Origin: Thalassolituus alkanivorans
Lineage (GTDB): Bacteria; Pseudomonadota; Gammaproteobacteria; Pseudomonadales; Oceanobacteraceae
Assembly: GCF_020447205.1 (NCBI RefSeq)
Contig: NZ_JAJAEL010000006.1
Location: forward strand, 1 to 64,000
DNA: 64,000 bases
Reading direction: 5' to 3'
The translations under genes and the position numbers were made by a program. The notes below the pieces were generated by a model. It did not search any database, had not been told where the DNA came from, and was given only the letters and a program-made list of their open reading frames with translations. Of this stretch, positions 44,282-52,793 are shown one piece after another. How positions within the stretch are numbered: the stretch's first letter is position 1; every line of letters starts with the position of its first letter.

Positions 44282-45250
44282 TCAGCGCCGTCTGCTTTTC
44301 AGCTGATCAATAATTTTGACCGCTAAATTTTCATCTGAAATACCCATTTTCCCGCGGAAAATCGGTACGCCATTGGCTTGCAAAATAAATTCTTCTGGTA
44401 AGTCCACGGGAATAACATCACCGGCTTTCAGTGCTGCAACCTCGCGCAGTGTGATATAGCGGTCTACCAGCGTGCCATGTATCGGAACACGGGCATCCAG
44501 AATATCTTCACGTAATGACTGCAGCCAGCGCTCATCGACGTCGTCCACATCACTCTGCACACCGGCATCCAGCACTTCGCGGATGGGCTCGATCATGGAA
44601 TAAGGAATGGTCAGGTGCAGATCGCCGCCGCCGCCGTCCAGTTCAATATGAAATGTGCTGACCACGACCACTTCACTCGGGCTGACAATATTAGCCATTG
44701 CCGGGTTTACTTCGGAGCCGACATATTCAAATTCCAGTTTCATGACCGGCCCCCAGGCCTCGATCATATCACTGAACATCTGGCTCAGAACCAGCTGTAC
44801 CACACGCACTTCCGTTGGTGTAAATTCGCGTCCTTCAATTTTGGCGTGACGGCCATCACCGCCAAAAAAGTTATCAACCAGTTTAAATACCAGCTTGGCA
44901 TCCATAATAAATAATGCGGTACCACGTAACGGCCGCATTTTTACCAGATTAAGACTGGTTGGTACGTACAGGGTGTGTACGTACTCACCAAATTTCATAA
45001 TCTGAACACCGCCGGATGCAACATCAGCACTGCGGCGTAAAAAGTTAAACATGCTGATGCGGGTATAGCGTGCAAAGCGTTCGTTGATCATTTCCAGCGT
45101 TGGCATACGACCGCGCACAATACGGTCGTTGCTGGTCAGGTCGTAGGCTTTGACCCCTGCAGCATCAATGTCATCTTCCGGCTCAATATCGCCTTCGTCG
45201 ACACCGTGCAATAACGCATCAATTTCATCTTGCGACAGTAAATCTTGCAC
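44282..45250 (-). CDS. fliM: FliM, flagellar motor switch protein and CheY-P target
   Basis: FliM forms the C-ring middle layer. Its N-terminal MQDLLSQDEIDALLHG is the CheY-P binding segment. The middle CheC-like domain (residues about 45-235) contacts FliG and the C-terminal SpoA domain pairs with FliN. The 322 residues are usual. The CheY-binding segment resembles the motif repeated in CheA. Confidence 0.95.
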   Translation of the reverse strand: MQDLLSQDEIDALLHGVDEGDIEPEDDIDAAGVKAYDLTSNDRIVRGRMPTLEMINERFARYTRISMFNFLRRSADVASGGVQIMKFGEYVHTLYVPTSLNLVKMRPLRGTALFIMDAKLVFKLVDNFFGGDGRHAKIEGREFTPTEVRVVQLVLSQMFSDMIEAWGPVMKLEFEYVGSEVNPAMANIVSPSEVVVVSTFHIELDGGGGDLHLTIPYSMIEPIREVLDAGVQSDVDDVDERWLQSLREDILDARVPIHGTLVDRYITLREVAALKAGDVIPVDLPEEFILQANGVPIFRGKMGISDENLAVKIIDQLKSRRR

Positions 45251-45262
45251 GCTCTGTGTTCC

Positions 45263-45799
45263 TTACTGCATTACAAAATTGGTAAATAAAAGAGCTTCTA
45301 CGCCCTCTATACCCGATTCTCGCTGTACGATCTGACGAACCTGCTGCAGCAATAACTCCTGCAGTTCGACCCGCCCTTCCGCCGTCCGTAACCGGTCAAA
45401 ATTCTGTTCGCCGATGACCCGGATAATATCGTTACGTATCATCGGTTCATGCAAATTCAGCGCATCAACAACTGCTGGTTTACGGGTCATAACATCAATA
45501 CTGACCTGCAGGTAGCGCTGACGTGAGCCGACCTGAAAACTCACCACAAACTCTGGCTTCAGAATCACATACTGAGCCGGTAGCAATGGCTCTTCAGCAA
45601 CGGTTTCTTCCGTGTCAGCACTGTTTTCATCTGTACTGCTGTCATCGCCGCCGACCAGAAAAAGCGTCACCCCAACCGCCACTGCAATCAACAGGACGGC
45701 AGCGGCAATAATCAGAATCAGCTTCTTTTTACTGCCCCCGGCAGGTGCTTCTGCTGCGGTATTGCCACCATCTAGTTTCAGATCTTGTTCTGCTGCCAT
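45263..45799 (-). CDS. fliL: FliL, flagellar basal-body/stator-associated protein
   Basis: FliL surrounds the stators and supports torque. A single membrane helix (LILIIAAAVLLIAVAVGVTL) follows a short cytoplasmic head. The periplasmic FliL domain includes VILKPEFVVSFQVG and RYLQVSIDVMTRKPAVVDAL. At 178 residues it has normal length. It is the first gene of the fliL-flhB operon and has a sigma-54 promoter directly upstream. Confidence 0.93.
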   Translation of the reverse strand: MAAEQDLKLDGGNTAAEAPAGGSKKKLILIIAAAVLLIAVAVGVTLFLVGGDDSSTDENSADTEETVAEEPLLPAQYVILKPEFVVSFQVGSRQRYLQVSIDVMTRKPAVVDALNLHEPMIRNDIIRVIGEQNFDRLRTAEGRVELQELLLQQVRQIVQRESGIEGVEALLFTNFVMQ

Positions 45800-45829
45800 G
45801 TCGGAAAATCTCCCCAGTAAATGTCAATT

Positions 45830-45846
45830 TAGCAATAGCTGTGCCA
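45830..45846 (-). promoter_or_regulatory. Sigma-54 promoter of fliL operon
   Basis: The minus strand reads TGGCACAGCTATTGCTA, with GG (45844-45845) and GC (45832-45833) 10 nt apart, only one base off the TGGCACG-N4-TTGCT consensus. The start would lie near 45821, giving about 22 nt of leader ahead of fliL. Confidence 0.85.
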
Positions 45847-46031
45847 TAGATTTCCGTCAAAAATCCATCGCATCACGACCAATAACCCGTGAAAGCTGCT
45901 GTAAGTCTAGAAGGTTCTGCCGCAGGTGCCGGAATTACGGCGATATAGAAGAGGATTGTGCTCAGCACGGGTAATACGCTGAACTGTTTACACACTCAGC
46001 GCCTTGCCTGAAAAATTCTGAGCCAATAAGC

Positions 46032-46072
46032 GGCGTGTTTATCAGTGTGTATAAAAACTGATTAAACACGCC
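46032..46072. repeat. Long inverted repeat between fliK and fliL
   Basis: GGCGTGTTTATCAGT (46032-46046) and ACTGATTAAACACGCC (46057-46072) pair over 15 bp with one bulged T and a 10-nt AT-rich loop. No T-run follows on the minus strand, so it is not a classical terminator. The rest of the 314-nt gap 45800-46113 contains the fliL sigma-54 promoter and no supported gene. Confidence 0.7.
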
Positions 46073-46113
46073 TTAGGGCCACCAGGGCATCGATAGCCAC
46101 CGGCGGGGAAAGA

Positions 46114-47457
46114 TCAGGCAAATGTATCCAGAAGATTATTGCTGCTTACCTGTGGCTGTGGCTTATCATCCACAACACCGTCTTCAGCAAGCCAGTCATC
46201 ACCGCCCTGTGCTCCCTGTCCATCGCCGGACTGACCAGAACCCTCATTTCCCTGACCACGCTCACTGACATCAAAGCCATTCAGCGTAATCCCCTGGGCT
46301 GCCAGAGCATCGCGCAACCGGTGAGCATTCGCTTCCAGAACCTCTCTGACATGAGCATGCTGCGCCTGAACCTGCACACTGGCCTGATCCTGACTGACAT
46401 GCAGTTTAATTTCCAGACTGCCCAGCTCCGGTGGATCAAGCTGGATTCTGGCTTTCTGCACATCTTCGGCCACCATGGTCATAATGCGGGCACCCAGTGC
46501 ACCACCCCACTCGCGACGATCCTGGCCAAACTCAAGCTTCTCACGGCTACTGTGCAGCCGCTGCGCCTGCAGCTCGGTATCCGTCAGCGTATCTCCACTT
46601 TCACTGACAAAACTACTGGCGCTGCTGTTATCTTCCGTACTTGCAGCAGTCATTGCCGCAGCACTGGCTGGCGGAATAAGGGTGCTCCCGCTGTTCGGTG
46701 ATGGCTGAACCGTCCCTTGCTGCCCCTGCAGGCTTAGCCCCTGTCCCTGCAGGCTTTGCGCAGCTGGCCGGTCTTCGCCCGGCAGTAAGAATCCAGCGCC
46801 TTCATCCGCGACCGTGGCGGTGTCATCGACAGTTGTCGCTACAGCGATGCCAGACAACGGCTCACTTGCCGGCTTTCTGGCATGATCTGTTTTCTGCGTC
46901 TGACCAGGCGCCATCATGCTGGCGACAGCGCCCGGCTGCGATGCCCCCTCACTCTGTGGCACAGGCTTCATCGCTCCGGCTTCCGGATCACTGACAGGTA
47001 CACTTGTCGCCAGCAGCATCGCGGCTGCCGATGCATCGGCATCCGGTGTTTCAGAATCGTCCTCCGGGTGACTGTCCGTTACAGATAGTGCTTTCAGACT
47101 GCCAGCCAGCACCTGAGCTGCAGGTACTGCATCAGCCCTGACGGCATCTGTATGAGCAGCCATTTCCAGACCCAGACCGATTTGTCCCAGCAGATCATTA
47201 ACATCTGCGCCACCGTCTACAGCAGCTGACGACAGCATAAGCGGCAAGGTTTGTTGCTCCGGCGGCAAGGTCTGTGCGCCATCAGCCGAGGGGAGCGGCA
47301 AAGCGTTCTCGCCTGCGCCCGGCATTAGTTGTGACAGTAAGGATGAAAAACCCTGATCCCCGGCCTCTCCGCCGAGGCCAGACAGCCCGCTGTCGCCGGT
47401 CATACCCAGCGACAGCAGAATACTTGTTGCGTTGGAGGTTGATCCCGTCGCGTTCAT
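46114..47457 (-). CDS. fliK: FliK, flagellar hook-length control protein
   Basis: FliK measures hook length and triggers the FlhB switch. The N-terminal two thirds are low-complexity, rich in Ala, Ser, Gln and Asp, as in other FliK proteins. The C-terminal switch domain (about residues 315-410) has ARIQLDPPELGSLEIKLHV, VQAQHAHVREVLEANAHRLR and GITLNGFDVS. The 447 residues are a usual length. It stands between hptB and fliL with its own sigma-54 promoter. Confidence 0.92.
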   Translation of the reverse strand: MNATGSTSNATSILLSLGMTGDSGLSGLGGEAGDQGFSSLLSQLMPGAGENALPLPSADGAQTLPPEQQTLPLMLSSAAVDGGADVNDLLGQIGLGLEMAAHTDAVRADAVPAAQVLAGSLKALSVTDSHPEDDSETPDADASAAAMLLATSVPVSDPEAGAMKPVPQSEGASQPGAVASMMAPGQTQKTDHARKPASEPLSGIAVATTVDDTATVADEGAGFLLPGEDRPAAQSLQGQGLSLQGQQGTVQPSPNSGSTLIPPASAAAMTAASTEDNSSASSFVSESGDTLTDTELQAQRLHSSREKLEFGQDRREWGGALGARIMTMVAEDVQKARIQLDPPELGSLEIKLHVSQDQASVQVQAQHAHVREVLEANAHRLRDALAAQGITLNGFDVSERGQGNEGSGQSGDGQGAQGGDDWLAEDGVVDDKPQPQVSSNNLLDTFA

Positions 47458-47505
47458 TCCAATCTCCGTTACTCAGGCCTGCAGAAGGCTTTACCTGTAG
47501 CTATA

Positions 47506-47522
47506 GGCAAAGCACGGGCCAA
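47506..47522 (-). promoter_or_regulatory. Sigma-54 promoter of fliK
   Basis: The minus strand reads TTGGCCCGTGCTTTGCC, with GG (47519-47520) and GC (47507-47508) 10 nt apart and both TGGC and TTTGC elements kept. The start would lie near 47495, about 38 nt upstream of fliK. Confidence 0.8.
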
Positions 47523-47623
47523 ATTGCCGAAAAGAGGAAAGAAAAAGGAATGGTTGTTAGGGAAGAGCGCTGTACATCAGACATAATTGGCACAGCGGCC
47601 ACAACAGGCCTGTAGCCAGTAAC

Positions 47624-47968
47624 CTACAGCATGTCCTGCAGCAAAGTTTCTACGGCGTAATACTCAGCTTCAATCTGCGCAATCAGCAAATCGGCTCCGG
47701 CAAGCTTATCCTCCCGGGCTGCCGTTTCCAGCTGATAACATAATTGCGCCAGAACATTAGCACTGATATTACTGCTGGCACCTTTAAAGCTGTGCGCCAG
47801 CTCACGCAGCTGCTGCGCATCCTGCTGCTGCAGCGCCTGTGCCAGCAATGGCAGACGTTGCCGGGAGTCGTCGATGTAGACCTGCATCAGATCTGAAAAT
47901 TCATCGTCCATAACTTCCCGGAGCATATCCAGTGACTCGGGGTCAAAGTGCTCTGCCAGTGACATCAT
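47624..47968 (-). CDS. hptB: HptB-like histidine phosphotransfer protein
   Basis: The 114-residue Hpt protein has the phospho-acceptor His in ELAHSFKGASSNIS and the helical bundle LDMLREVMDDEFSDLMQVYIDD. In P. aeruginosa HptB passes phosphate from hybrid kinases to HsbR and affects swarming and biofilm. The ATG at 47968 overlaps the hsbR stop as ATGA and has GGGAG just ahead. The frame is open 9 codons upstream. Confidence 0.88.
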   Translation of the reverse strand: MMSLAEHFDPESLDMLREVMDDEFSDLMQVYIDDSRQRLPLLAQALQQQDAQQLRELAHSFKGASSNISANVLAQLCYQLETAAREDKLAGADLLIAQIEAEYYAVETLLQDML

Positions 47969-49683
47969 AGTCTCCCATCCAATATTTGCGGCCATCGTAT
48001 CACCGCTTCGACGACATTGCCTCTGCCCTTATATTCCAGCGATTCACAGATTTGATCAACCAGAGGAATTCCCCGACCGCAATATTGGGCAGAAGCCGGA
48101 TCTTTTGGCTCATCAAAAACAGGGGCGAAATCAAACCCCGGGCCACTATCTTCAACCGTCAGGACTAATCGTCCGCTGCGTCCGTCTCCCTGGTGTTTCA
48201 TGCTGATAATGACATAGCCTTCATTCAGCCCTGCAAGCCGGGTTTCGCGTTCCTGATAGTACTGCATAAAGCCATCCGATGAGCGTTTCAGCTCAGATTT
48301 AAGCCCCAGTACGCCATGTTCGAAAGCATTGGAAAACAGTTCTGCCATCACGGTATACAGCTGCCCGCCCATTACCCGTAATCCGGGTACTTCCATCATG
48401 ATATGAATCATCAGCGGCAACGGATTAAAGTTTCTCAGGGTTTCATGCCCAAGATAATAAGACATCTCCCAGTCTACCGGACCGGATAACGGCCCGGACG
48501 CCAGTTGCAGAGCAATATCTTCCAGCTCATGCTCAGCAATCATCCGCAGCTCAAGCAGCGTGGTGTCATCATCACGGGCACTGTCAGCAACAAACTCCGC
48601 TAACGCATGCTGAATATCATCAAATACGTGATGCGGATCTGAGGCCTTGCTGAAGACATTCTGCAGACGCTCTTCGCCAAACATCTCGCCTGCCGGATTA
48701 CGGGCTTCTACGATGCCATCGGACCACAAAAACAGACGGTCGCCATCACTCATAGGATATTCCGTCAGGGTATCGCTGAACTGTTCGTTATTGAGCACGC
48801 CAAGTGGCAGATGTGTCGACTTCAGGCTTTCAACCCTGGCACCATCCTGGCGCAGCATATAGCAATCCGGTACGCCGCCCATCCAGACACTTGCCGATTT
48901 ACGGTCAAAATTCAGATCAACAACGACAGCACAGCAGAAAAAACCAACAGGAAGAATGCCTTTCAGCTTGAGATTAATTTCCCGCAGAATATCGCGCAGA
49001 GCAAAGCCCTTGGCCGTCATACCATAAAATATTTCTGCCAGTGGCATAGCACCAATCGCAGCGGGCAGACCATGCCCGGTAAAGTCCCCGAGCAAAACGT
49101 GCATGCCTCCCGCAGGTTTGCGCGCGGCCAGTAACACGTCGCCATTAAAGACGGCCAGTGGGGACAACATATAGCGGATATTAGGTGCCGAAAGGCAGCC
49201 GGCATGAGCCACGTTATCAAACACGGCTTTGGCCACATGCTGTTCATGCAGGAGGTGTTCATTATTACTGGCAATCGTATCACGCTGATGCTGCACGGTT
49301 CGGTGCATCTCACGCATACGATAAAATGAGCTTATTTTTGCCTGCAGAATAATGTGATTGTAAGGCTTACTGAGAAAGTCATCGCCACCCGACTCCAGAC
49401 AGTCTGCAAGGCTTTGCGCATCAGTAAGAGAGGTCAGAAAGATAACCGGAACAAAATCCTCTCCGGCATCAGCTTTGATACGGCGGGCGGCCTCACGACC
49501 ATCCATCACCGGCATCATAACATCCATCAGGATAATATCCGGACGGTGCAGGTCGAAAGCACGAACGGCCTCTACACCATTCTCAGCTTCCAGTACCTGA
49601 TAGCCCTGATTGCGCACTATGCGTGACAGCACCATCCGGTCAATCTGATTATCATCCGCAATCAGAACTTTAATGGCATCCAT
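47965..49683 (-). CDS. hsbR: HsbR-like response regulator with PP2C phosphatase and HATPase kinase domains
   Basis: The 572-residue protein has a receiver domain (phospho-Asp in DIILMDVMMPVMDG, about residue 53), a PP2C/SpoIIE phosphatase (residues about 190-390; VLLGDFTGHGLPAAIGAMPL, LFLWSDGIVEARN, DDDTTLLELR) and a GHKL anti-sigma kinase domain near the end (ELFSNAFEHGVLG, VEDSGPGFDF, GRGIPLVDQI). This matches HsbR of Pseudomonas, which switches between phosphatase and kinase action on HsbA. It lies between hsbA and hptB in the same order as in Pseudomonas. Confidence 0.9.
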   Translation of the reverse strand: MDAIKVLIADDNQIDRMVLSRIVRNQGYQVLEAENGVEAVRAFDLHRPDIILMDVMMPVMDGREAARRIKADAGEDFVPVIFLTSLTDAQSLADCLESGGDDFLSKPYNHIILQAKISSFYRMREMHRTVQHQRDTIASNNEHLLHEQHVAKAVFDNVAHAGCLSAPNIRYMLSPLAVFNGDVLLAARKPAGGMHVLLGDFTGHGLPAAIGAMPLAEIFYGMTAKGFALRDILREINLKLKGILPVGFFCCAVVVDLNFDRKSASVWMGGVPDCYMLRQDGARVESLKSTHLPLGVLNNEQFSDTLTEYPMSDGDRLFLWSDGIVEARNPAGEMFGEERLQNVFSKASDPHHVFDDIQHALAEFVADSARDDDTTLLELRMIAEHELEDIALQLASGPLSGPVDWEMSYYLGHETLRNFNPLPLMIHIMMEVPGLRVMGGQLYTVMAELFSNAFEHGVLGLKSELKRSSDGFMQYYQERETRLAGLNEGYVIISMKHQGDGRSGRLVLTVEDSGPGFDFAPVFDEPKDPASAQYCGRGIPLVDQICESLEYKGRGNVVEAVIRWPQILDGRL

Positions 49684-49694
49684 GCAGTATTGGC

Positions 49695-50000
49695 TTACTG
49701 TATCTTGAACAACTGTTCGAAGTTAGAAATGGTCAGTATTTTCCGGACATCCTGATTACAGTTAACAATCCGGACATCGGCCCCATCGCCACCGGCGTGA
49801 TCTCTCAGCAGCAGCAACATTCCCAATGCCGAACTATCAAGGTAAGAGGTTCCACCCAGATCCACAACGTAGCTCTGAACATCTGCAGCCATGCTTTCAT
49901 AGGCATCGCGGAATTCCTGATGCGCACTGAAATCAAACCGCCCATCTACTTTAATCGTCAGTTCCCGCCCATTCCCTGCGAGAGATGCTTGTACAGTCAT
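49695..50000 (-). CDS. hsbA: HsbA-like anti-sigma-factor antagonist (STAS)
   Basis: The 101-residue STAS protein has the phosphorylatable Ser in SYLDSSALGMLLLL (about residues 56-59). In P. aeruginosa HsbA, when unphosphorylated, binds the anti-sigma-28 factor FlgM, and when phosphorylated, a diguanylate cyclase, so it links motility and biofilm choice. GGAGAAG lies ahead of the ATG. It is 11 nt upstream of hsbR. Confidence 0.88.
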   Translation of the reverse strand: MTVQASLAGNGRELTIKVDGRFDFSAHQEFRDAYESMAADVQSYVVDLGGTSYLDSSALGMLLLLRDHAGGDGADVRIVNCNQDVRKILTISNFEQLFKIQ

Positions 50001-50139
50001 CTGTTCTTCTCCACCGGATAATAATTATTCCTTCAACCAAACGGGACGATTCCGTTTTTGGTCGTGCACCAAGAGAGTTTTCTCTGAGTGTCTGCAAACC
50101 TTACTTAACCACAATTTACAGGACTTTCTGATTCTGTCG

Positions 50140-50167
50140 TTATCCTGTCAGTCCTTCAATAGGTTTA
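50140..50167 (-). promoter_or_regulatory. Possible sigma-28 promoter of hsbA
   Basis: The minus strand has TAAA (50164-50167) and CAGGATAA ending at 50140, with the exact spacing of TAAAG-N15-GCCGATAA. The -10 matches 5 of 8 bases. It is about 140 nt ahead of hsbA. The match is partial, so this is tentative. Confidence 0.3.
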
Positions 50168-50212
50168 GCACAAAGATGTCTTTTGTCATTGTTGCCATCT
50201 GCCCGCAATCTA

Positions 50213-51250
50213 TCACACAGCAGCTTCCAGCATCAGCTCAGCAATCCGTCCCAAAGGAGCTATTTTATCAACCGCTCCAAGATCAACTGCTGCTTTCGGC
50301 ATTCCCCAAACGACACTGCTGGCCTCATCCTGAGCCAGCGTATAAGCACCCGCATCATGTAATCGTTGCATAGCTCTGGCGCCATCCGCGCCCATACCGG
50401 TCAACATCACTGCAACCAGATGCTTGCTGTCCAGCTTTTCTGCCAGATCATCAAACATCACTTCAACCGACGGCCGGTGCCGGTTTACTTTTTCTCCGTC
50501 ATCCAGCACACAATAATAGCTCTGGCCTTCGCGGCGGAAACGCAGGTGATAGTCTCCATGGGCAATAATTGCGCGGCCAGGTCGGACCTCAAGACCGTTA
50601 CAAGCCTCACGAACTTCAATTGCCAGAGTACGATCAAGACGCATCGCCAGTGAAGCACTGAATACTGCAGGTATGTGCTGGGTGATCACAATGGGCGGAC
50701 AATGAGCCGGCAAGCGGCTCAGAACTTCTCTTATTGCTTCTGTCCCACCGGTCGAGGAGCCAATAGCAATCCAGCGGCGGTAACTGACCGAGGCCTCGAC
50801 TACCGGTAAAGGCCGCAACATTTTCGTGCTTTTCAGAGGCTGCACTCTGGCATTAGCGGCCATCCGTACCTTTTCTGTCAGCGCGGCAGCAAACGCCAGA
50901 AAACTTTGTTCATTCTGAGCCTGAGGTTTGGCGATGTAATCAACCGCTCCCATTTCCAAAGCATCCAATGTAGCCGGTGCTCCAGCCTCTGTCAGCGTTG
51001 ACACCATGACAACCGGCATTGGCCGCAGCCGCATCAGATTATTCAGGAACTGCAGGCCATTCATGCGTGGCATTTCAACATCCAGTGTCAGTACATCCGG
51101 ATTCAGCTGCTTAATTTTGTCCCGGGCAATAAAAGGGTCTGCTGCCATACCGATTACTTCAATGTCAGCGGTAGAGTCAAACACCTCCTTAAGCATTTTT
51201 CTGATGAGTACAGAATCATCAATGATTAACAATCTGATCTTAGCGCTCAT
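50213..51250 (-). CDS. cheB2: CheB, receptor methylesterase of the second chemosensory system
   Basis: The receiver domain has IIDDSVLIRKML and phospho-Asp in DVLTLDVEMPRMNG. The esterase part has the Ser of IGSSTGGTEAIR, the His of VITQHIPAVFS and the Asp of TGMGADGARAMQ. It is clearly different from the other CheB of the window. It ends the STAS-cheY-cheA-cheW-mcp-cheR-cheD-cheB set and lies 8 nt after cheD. Confidence 0.94.
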   Translation of the reverse strand: MSAKIRLLIIDDSVLIRKMLKEVFDSTADIEVIGMAADPFIARDKIKQLNPDVLTLDVEMPRMNGLQFLNNLMRLRPMPVVMVSTLTEAGAPATLDALEMGAVDYIAKPQAQNEQSFLAFAAALTEKVRMAANARVQPLKSTKMLRPLPVVEASVSYRRWIAIGSSTGGTEAIREVLSRLPAHCPPIVITQHIPAVFSASLAMRLDRTLAIEVREACNGLEVRPGRAIIAHGDYHLRFRREGQSYYCVLDDGEKVNRHRPSVEVMFDDLAEKLDSKHLVAVMLTGMGADGARAMQRLHDAGAYTLAQDEASSVVWGMPKAAVDLGAVDKIAPLGRIAELMLEAAV

Positions 51251-51258
51251 AATTCCTC

Positions 51259-51912
51259 TCAGAACAGATCAATAGAACCAGCATCAGATACTGCTGGTTG
51301 AGATACCGCTTTTTGATACGCCTCTTCACGAGCAATCAATGTATCGTTCTGCAACTGTTTAATGCGGCGAACTTTCACTGAACCGGTATCGGGGAAATAA
51401 AGCACCTTACGGGCGAATACATCACCGACATCCGCGGCTGCCACGGTGATTTTTTCATTGGCGAGATAACTGTAAGCAAACAATATATTACGCTGCCCAA
51501 TGTCACTCATCGATGCAATCATCTGCCCGCCACCAAACAGTTTTACTTCCAGATTTTCACGCCGCCCCCCGCGTTTCAGAATTTCGTTAATCAAATATTC
51601 CATTGCCCAGTTGCCATAACGTGAGGCATGGGTCGAGGGGTTGCTACCCCAGACATCGGATGAATGTTCGCCCTGCTCCGGCAACATGAAGTGGTTCATA
51701 CCACCAATACCGCGGACACGATCACGAATGCAGGCTGCAATGCAGGAGCCAAGTACGGTGACGATCATTTCCCCATGCGTGGAGACATAAAATTCTCCCG
51801 GCAAAATTTTTGCAGCCCAGGTCTGATGAACATTATCCCAGTAGCGGTTAACGTGTTCAAAACCTGAGCTGGGAGGGGGCTGTACAGGACGTCCAGGCTG
51901 GATAATGCTCAT
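51259..51912 (-). CDS. cheD: CheD, receptor glutamine deamidase
   Basis: CheD deamidates receptor Gln residues. The catalytic Cys is in TVLGSCIAACIRD (about residue 56) and the His in GIGGMNHFMLPEQ. At 217 residues it is a little longer than B. subtilis CheD through a Pro-rich N-terminus. It overlaps cheR by 4 nt (ATGA) and belongs to the second chemosensory system. Confidence 0.94.
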   Translation of the reverse strand: MSIIQPGRPVQPPPSSGFEHVNRYWDNVHQTWAAKILPGEFYVSTHGEMIVTVLGSCIAACIRDRVRGIGGMNHFMLPEQGEHSSDVWGSNPSTHASRYGNWAMEYLINEILKRGGRRENLEVKLFGGGQMIASMSDIGQRNILFAYSYLANEKITVAAADVGDVFARKVLYFPDTGSVKVRRIKQLQNDTLIAREEAYQKAVSQPAVSDAGSIDLF

Positions 51913-52793
51913 TTAACCTTCCTGTATATGGTATTTCCCAACGATTCAAACCGATCCGTTATTCCGGATATGTTTTCTGAATGCCCGATCATAAGATGTC
52001 CTCCGACAGGCAGAAGGTCGGCGTACCGGTCAAACAGAATCCGCTGTGTATCCTTGTTAAAGTAGATCACAACATTACGGCAGAAAATCACATCGAACGG
52101 ACCTTTTAAAGGCCAGCTTTCTAACAGATTAAGACGTTTAAAATAGACAAGATCCCGGAGTTCATCCTTCACCTGAACAGAACGTTCATCACGGCTGCGC
52201 AAAAAGAAACGCTTCACTACTGACGGTTCCAGCCCCTCAACATGAGAGGTCGGATAAATTCCGGCCCGTCCGGTATCCAGAACACTGGAGTCCAGATCCG
52301 TAGCCAGGATTTTCACATCCCAATCGGATGGAAAACCGACCTGACGCAGAGTAATCGCAATCGAATATGCTTCCTGACCAATAGAGCAACCCGCCGACCA
52401 TATACGTAGGCGCTTGCGGTCTTTATTGGCAAACCTCAGTTGCGGGAAGAGCGTATCCTTTAAAAAACTGAAGTGATGTCCTTCACGGAAAAACGAAGTC
52501 AGATTGGTTGTCAGTGAATTAATAAACTCTGTGGATTCTGCCTCCAGATTATTTTCAAGATAGTCCAGATACTGACGGAAGGTCGAGTAACCATGCGCCC
52601 GGACACGACGGGCGATACGGCTGTAAACCATATTCCGCTTATGATTCCCCAAAACGATGCCGGTCAGATCTCCTGCCAGATGAGCAATCTGTGCAAAATC
52701 TTCATCCGTCATCAAAAATTCGCGGACTTCACTATCTTTATCGGCCGATACCGTTGGAGTTGTCATATCGGTAGAAATCAGAACTCTGCCCAT
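51909..52793 (-). CDS. cheR: CheR, receptor methyltransferase
   Basis: CheR methylates receptor Glu residues with S-adenosylmethionine. The N-terminal helical domain (residues about 25-95) is followed by the SAM-binding Rossmann domain with [18 protein letters not shown] and [17 protein letters not shown]. The start at 52793 overlaps the mcp end by 16 nt with AAGGA some 12 nt ahead; an ATG at 52766 after the mcp stop is possible. The mcp encoded just upstream has a C-terminal pentapeptide that could tether this enzyme. Confidence 0.93.
   Translation of the reverse strand: MGRVLISTDMTTPTVSADKDSEVREFLMTDEDFAQIAHLAGDLTGIVLGNHKRNMVYSRIARRVRAHGYSTFRQYLDYLENNLEAESTEFINSLTTNLTSFFREGHHFSFLKDTLFPQLRFANKDRKRLRIWSAGCSIGQEAYSIAITLRQVGFPSDWDVKILATDLDSSVLDTGRAGIYPTSHVEGLEPSVVKRFFLRSRDERSVQVKDELRDLVYFKRLNLLESWPLKGPFDVIFCRNVVIYFNKDTQRILFDRYADLLPVGGHLMIGHSENISGITDRFESLGNTIYRKVK

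Noticed and set aside
43992-44306. A Ser-rich plus-strand frame opposite the fliN tail
   Set aside because: The Ser-rich composition is the reverse reading of the acidic, Ala-rich FliN N-terminus.
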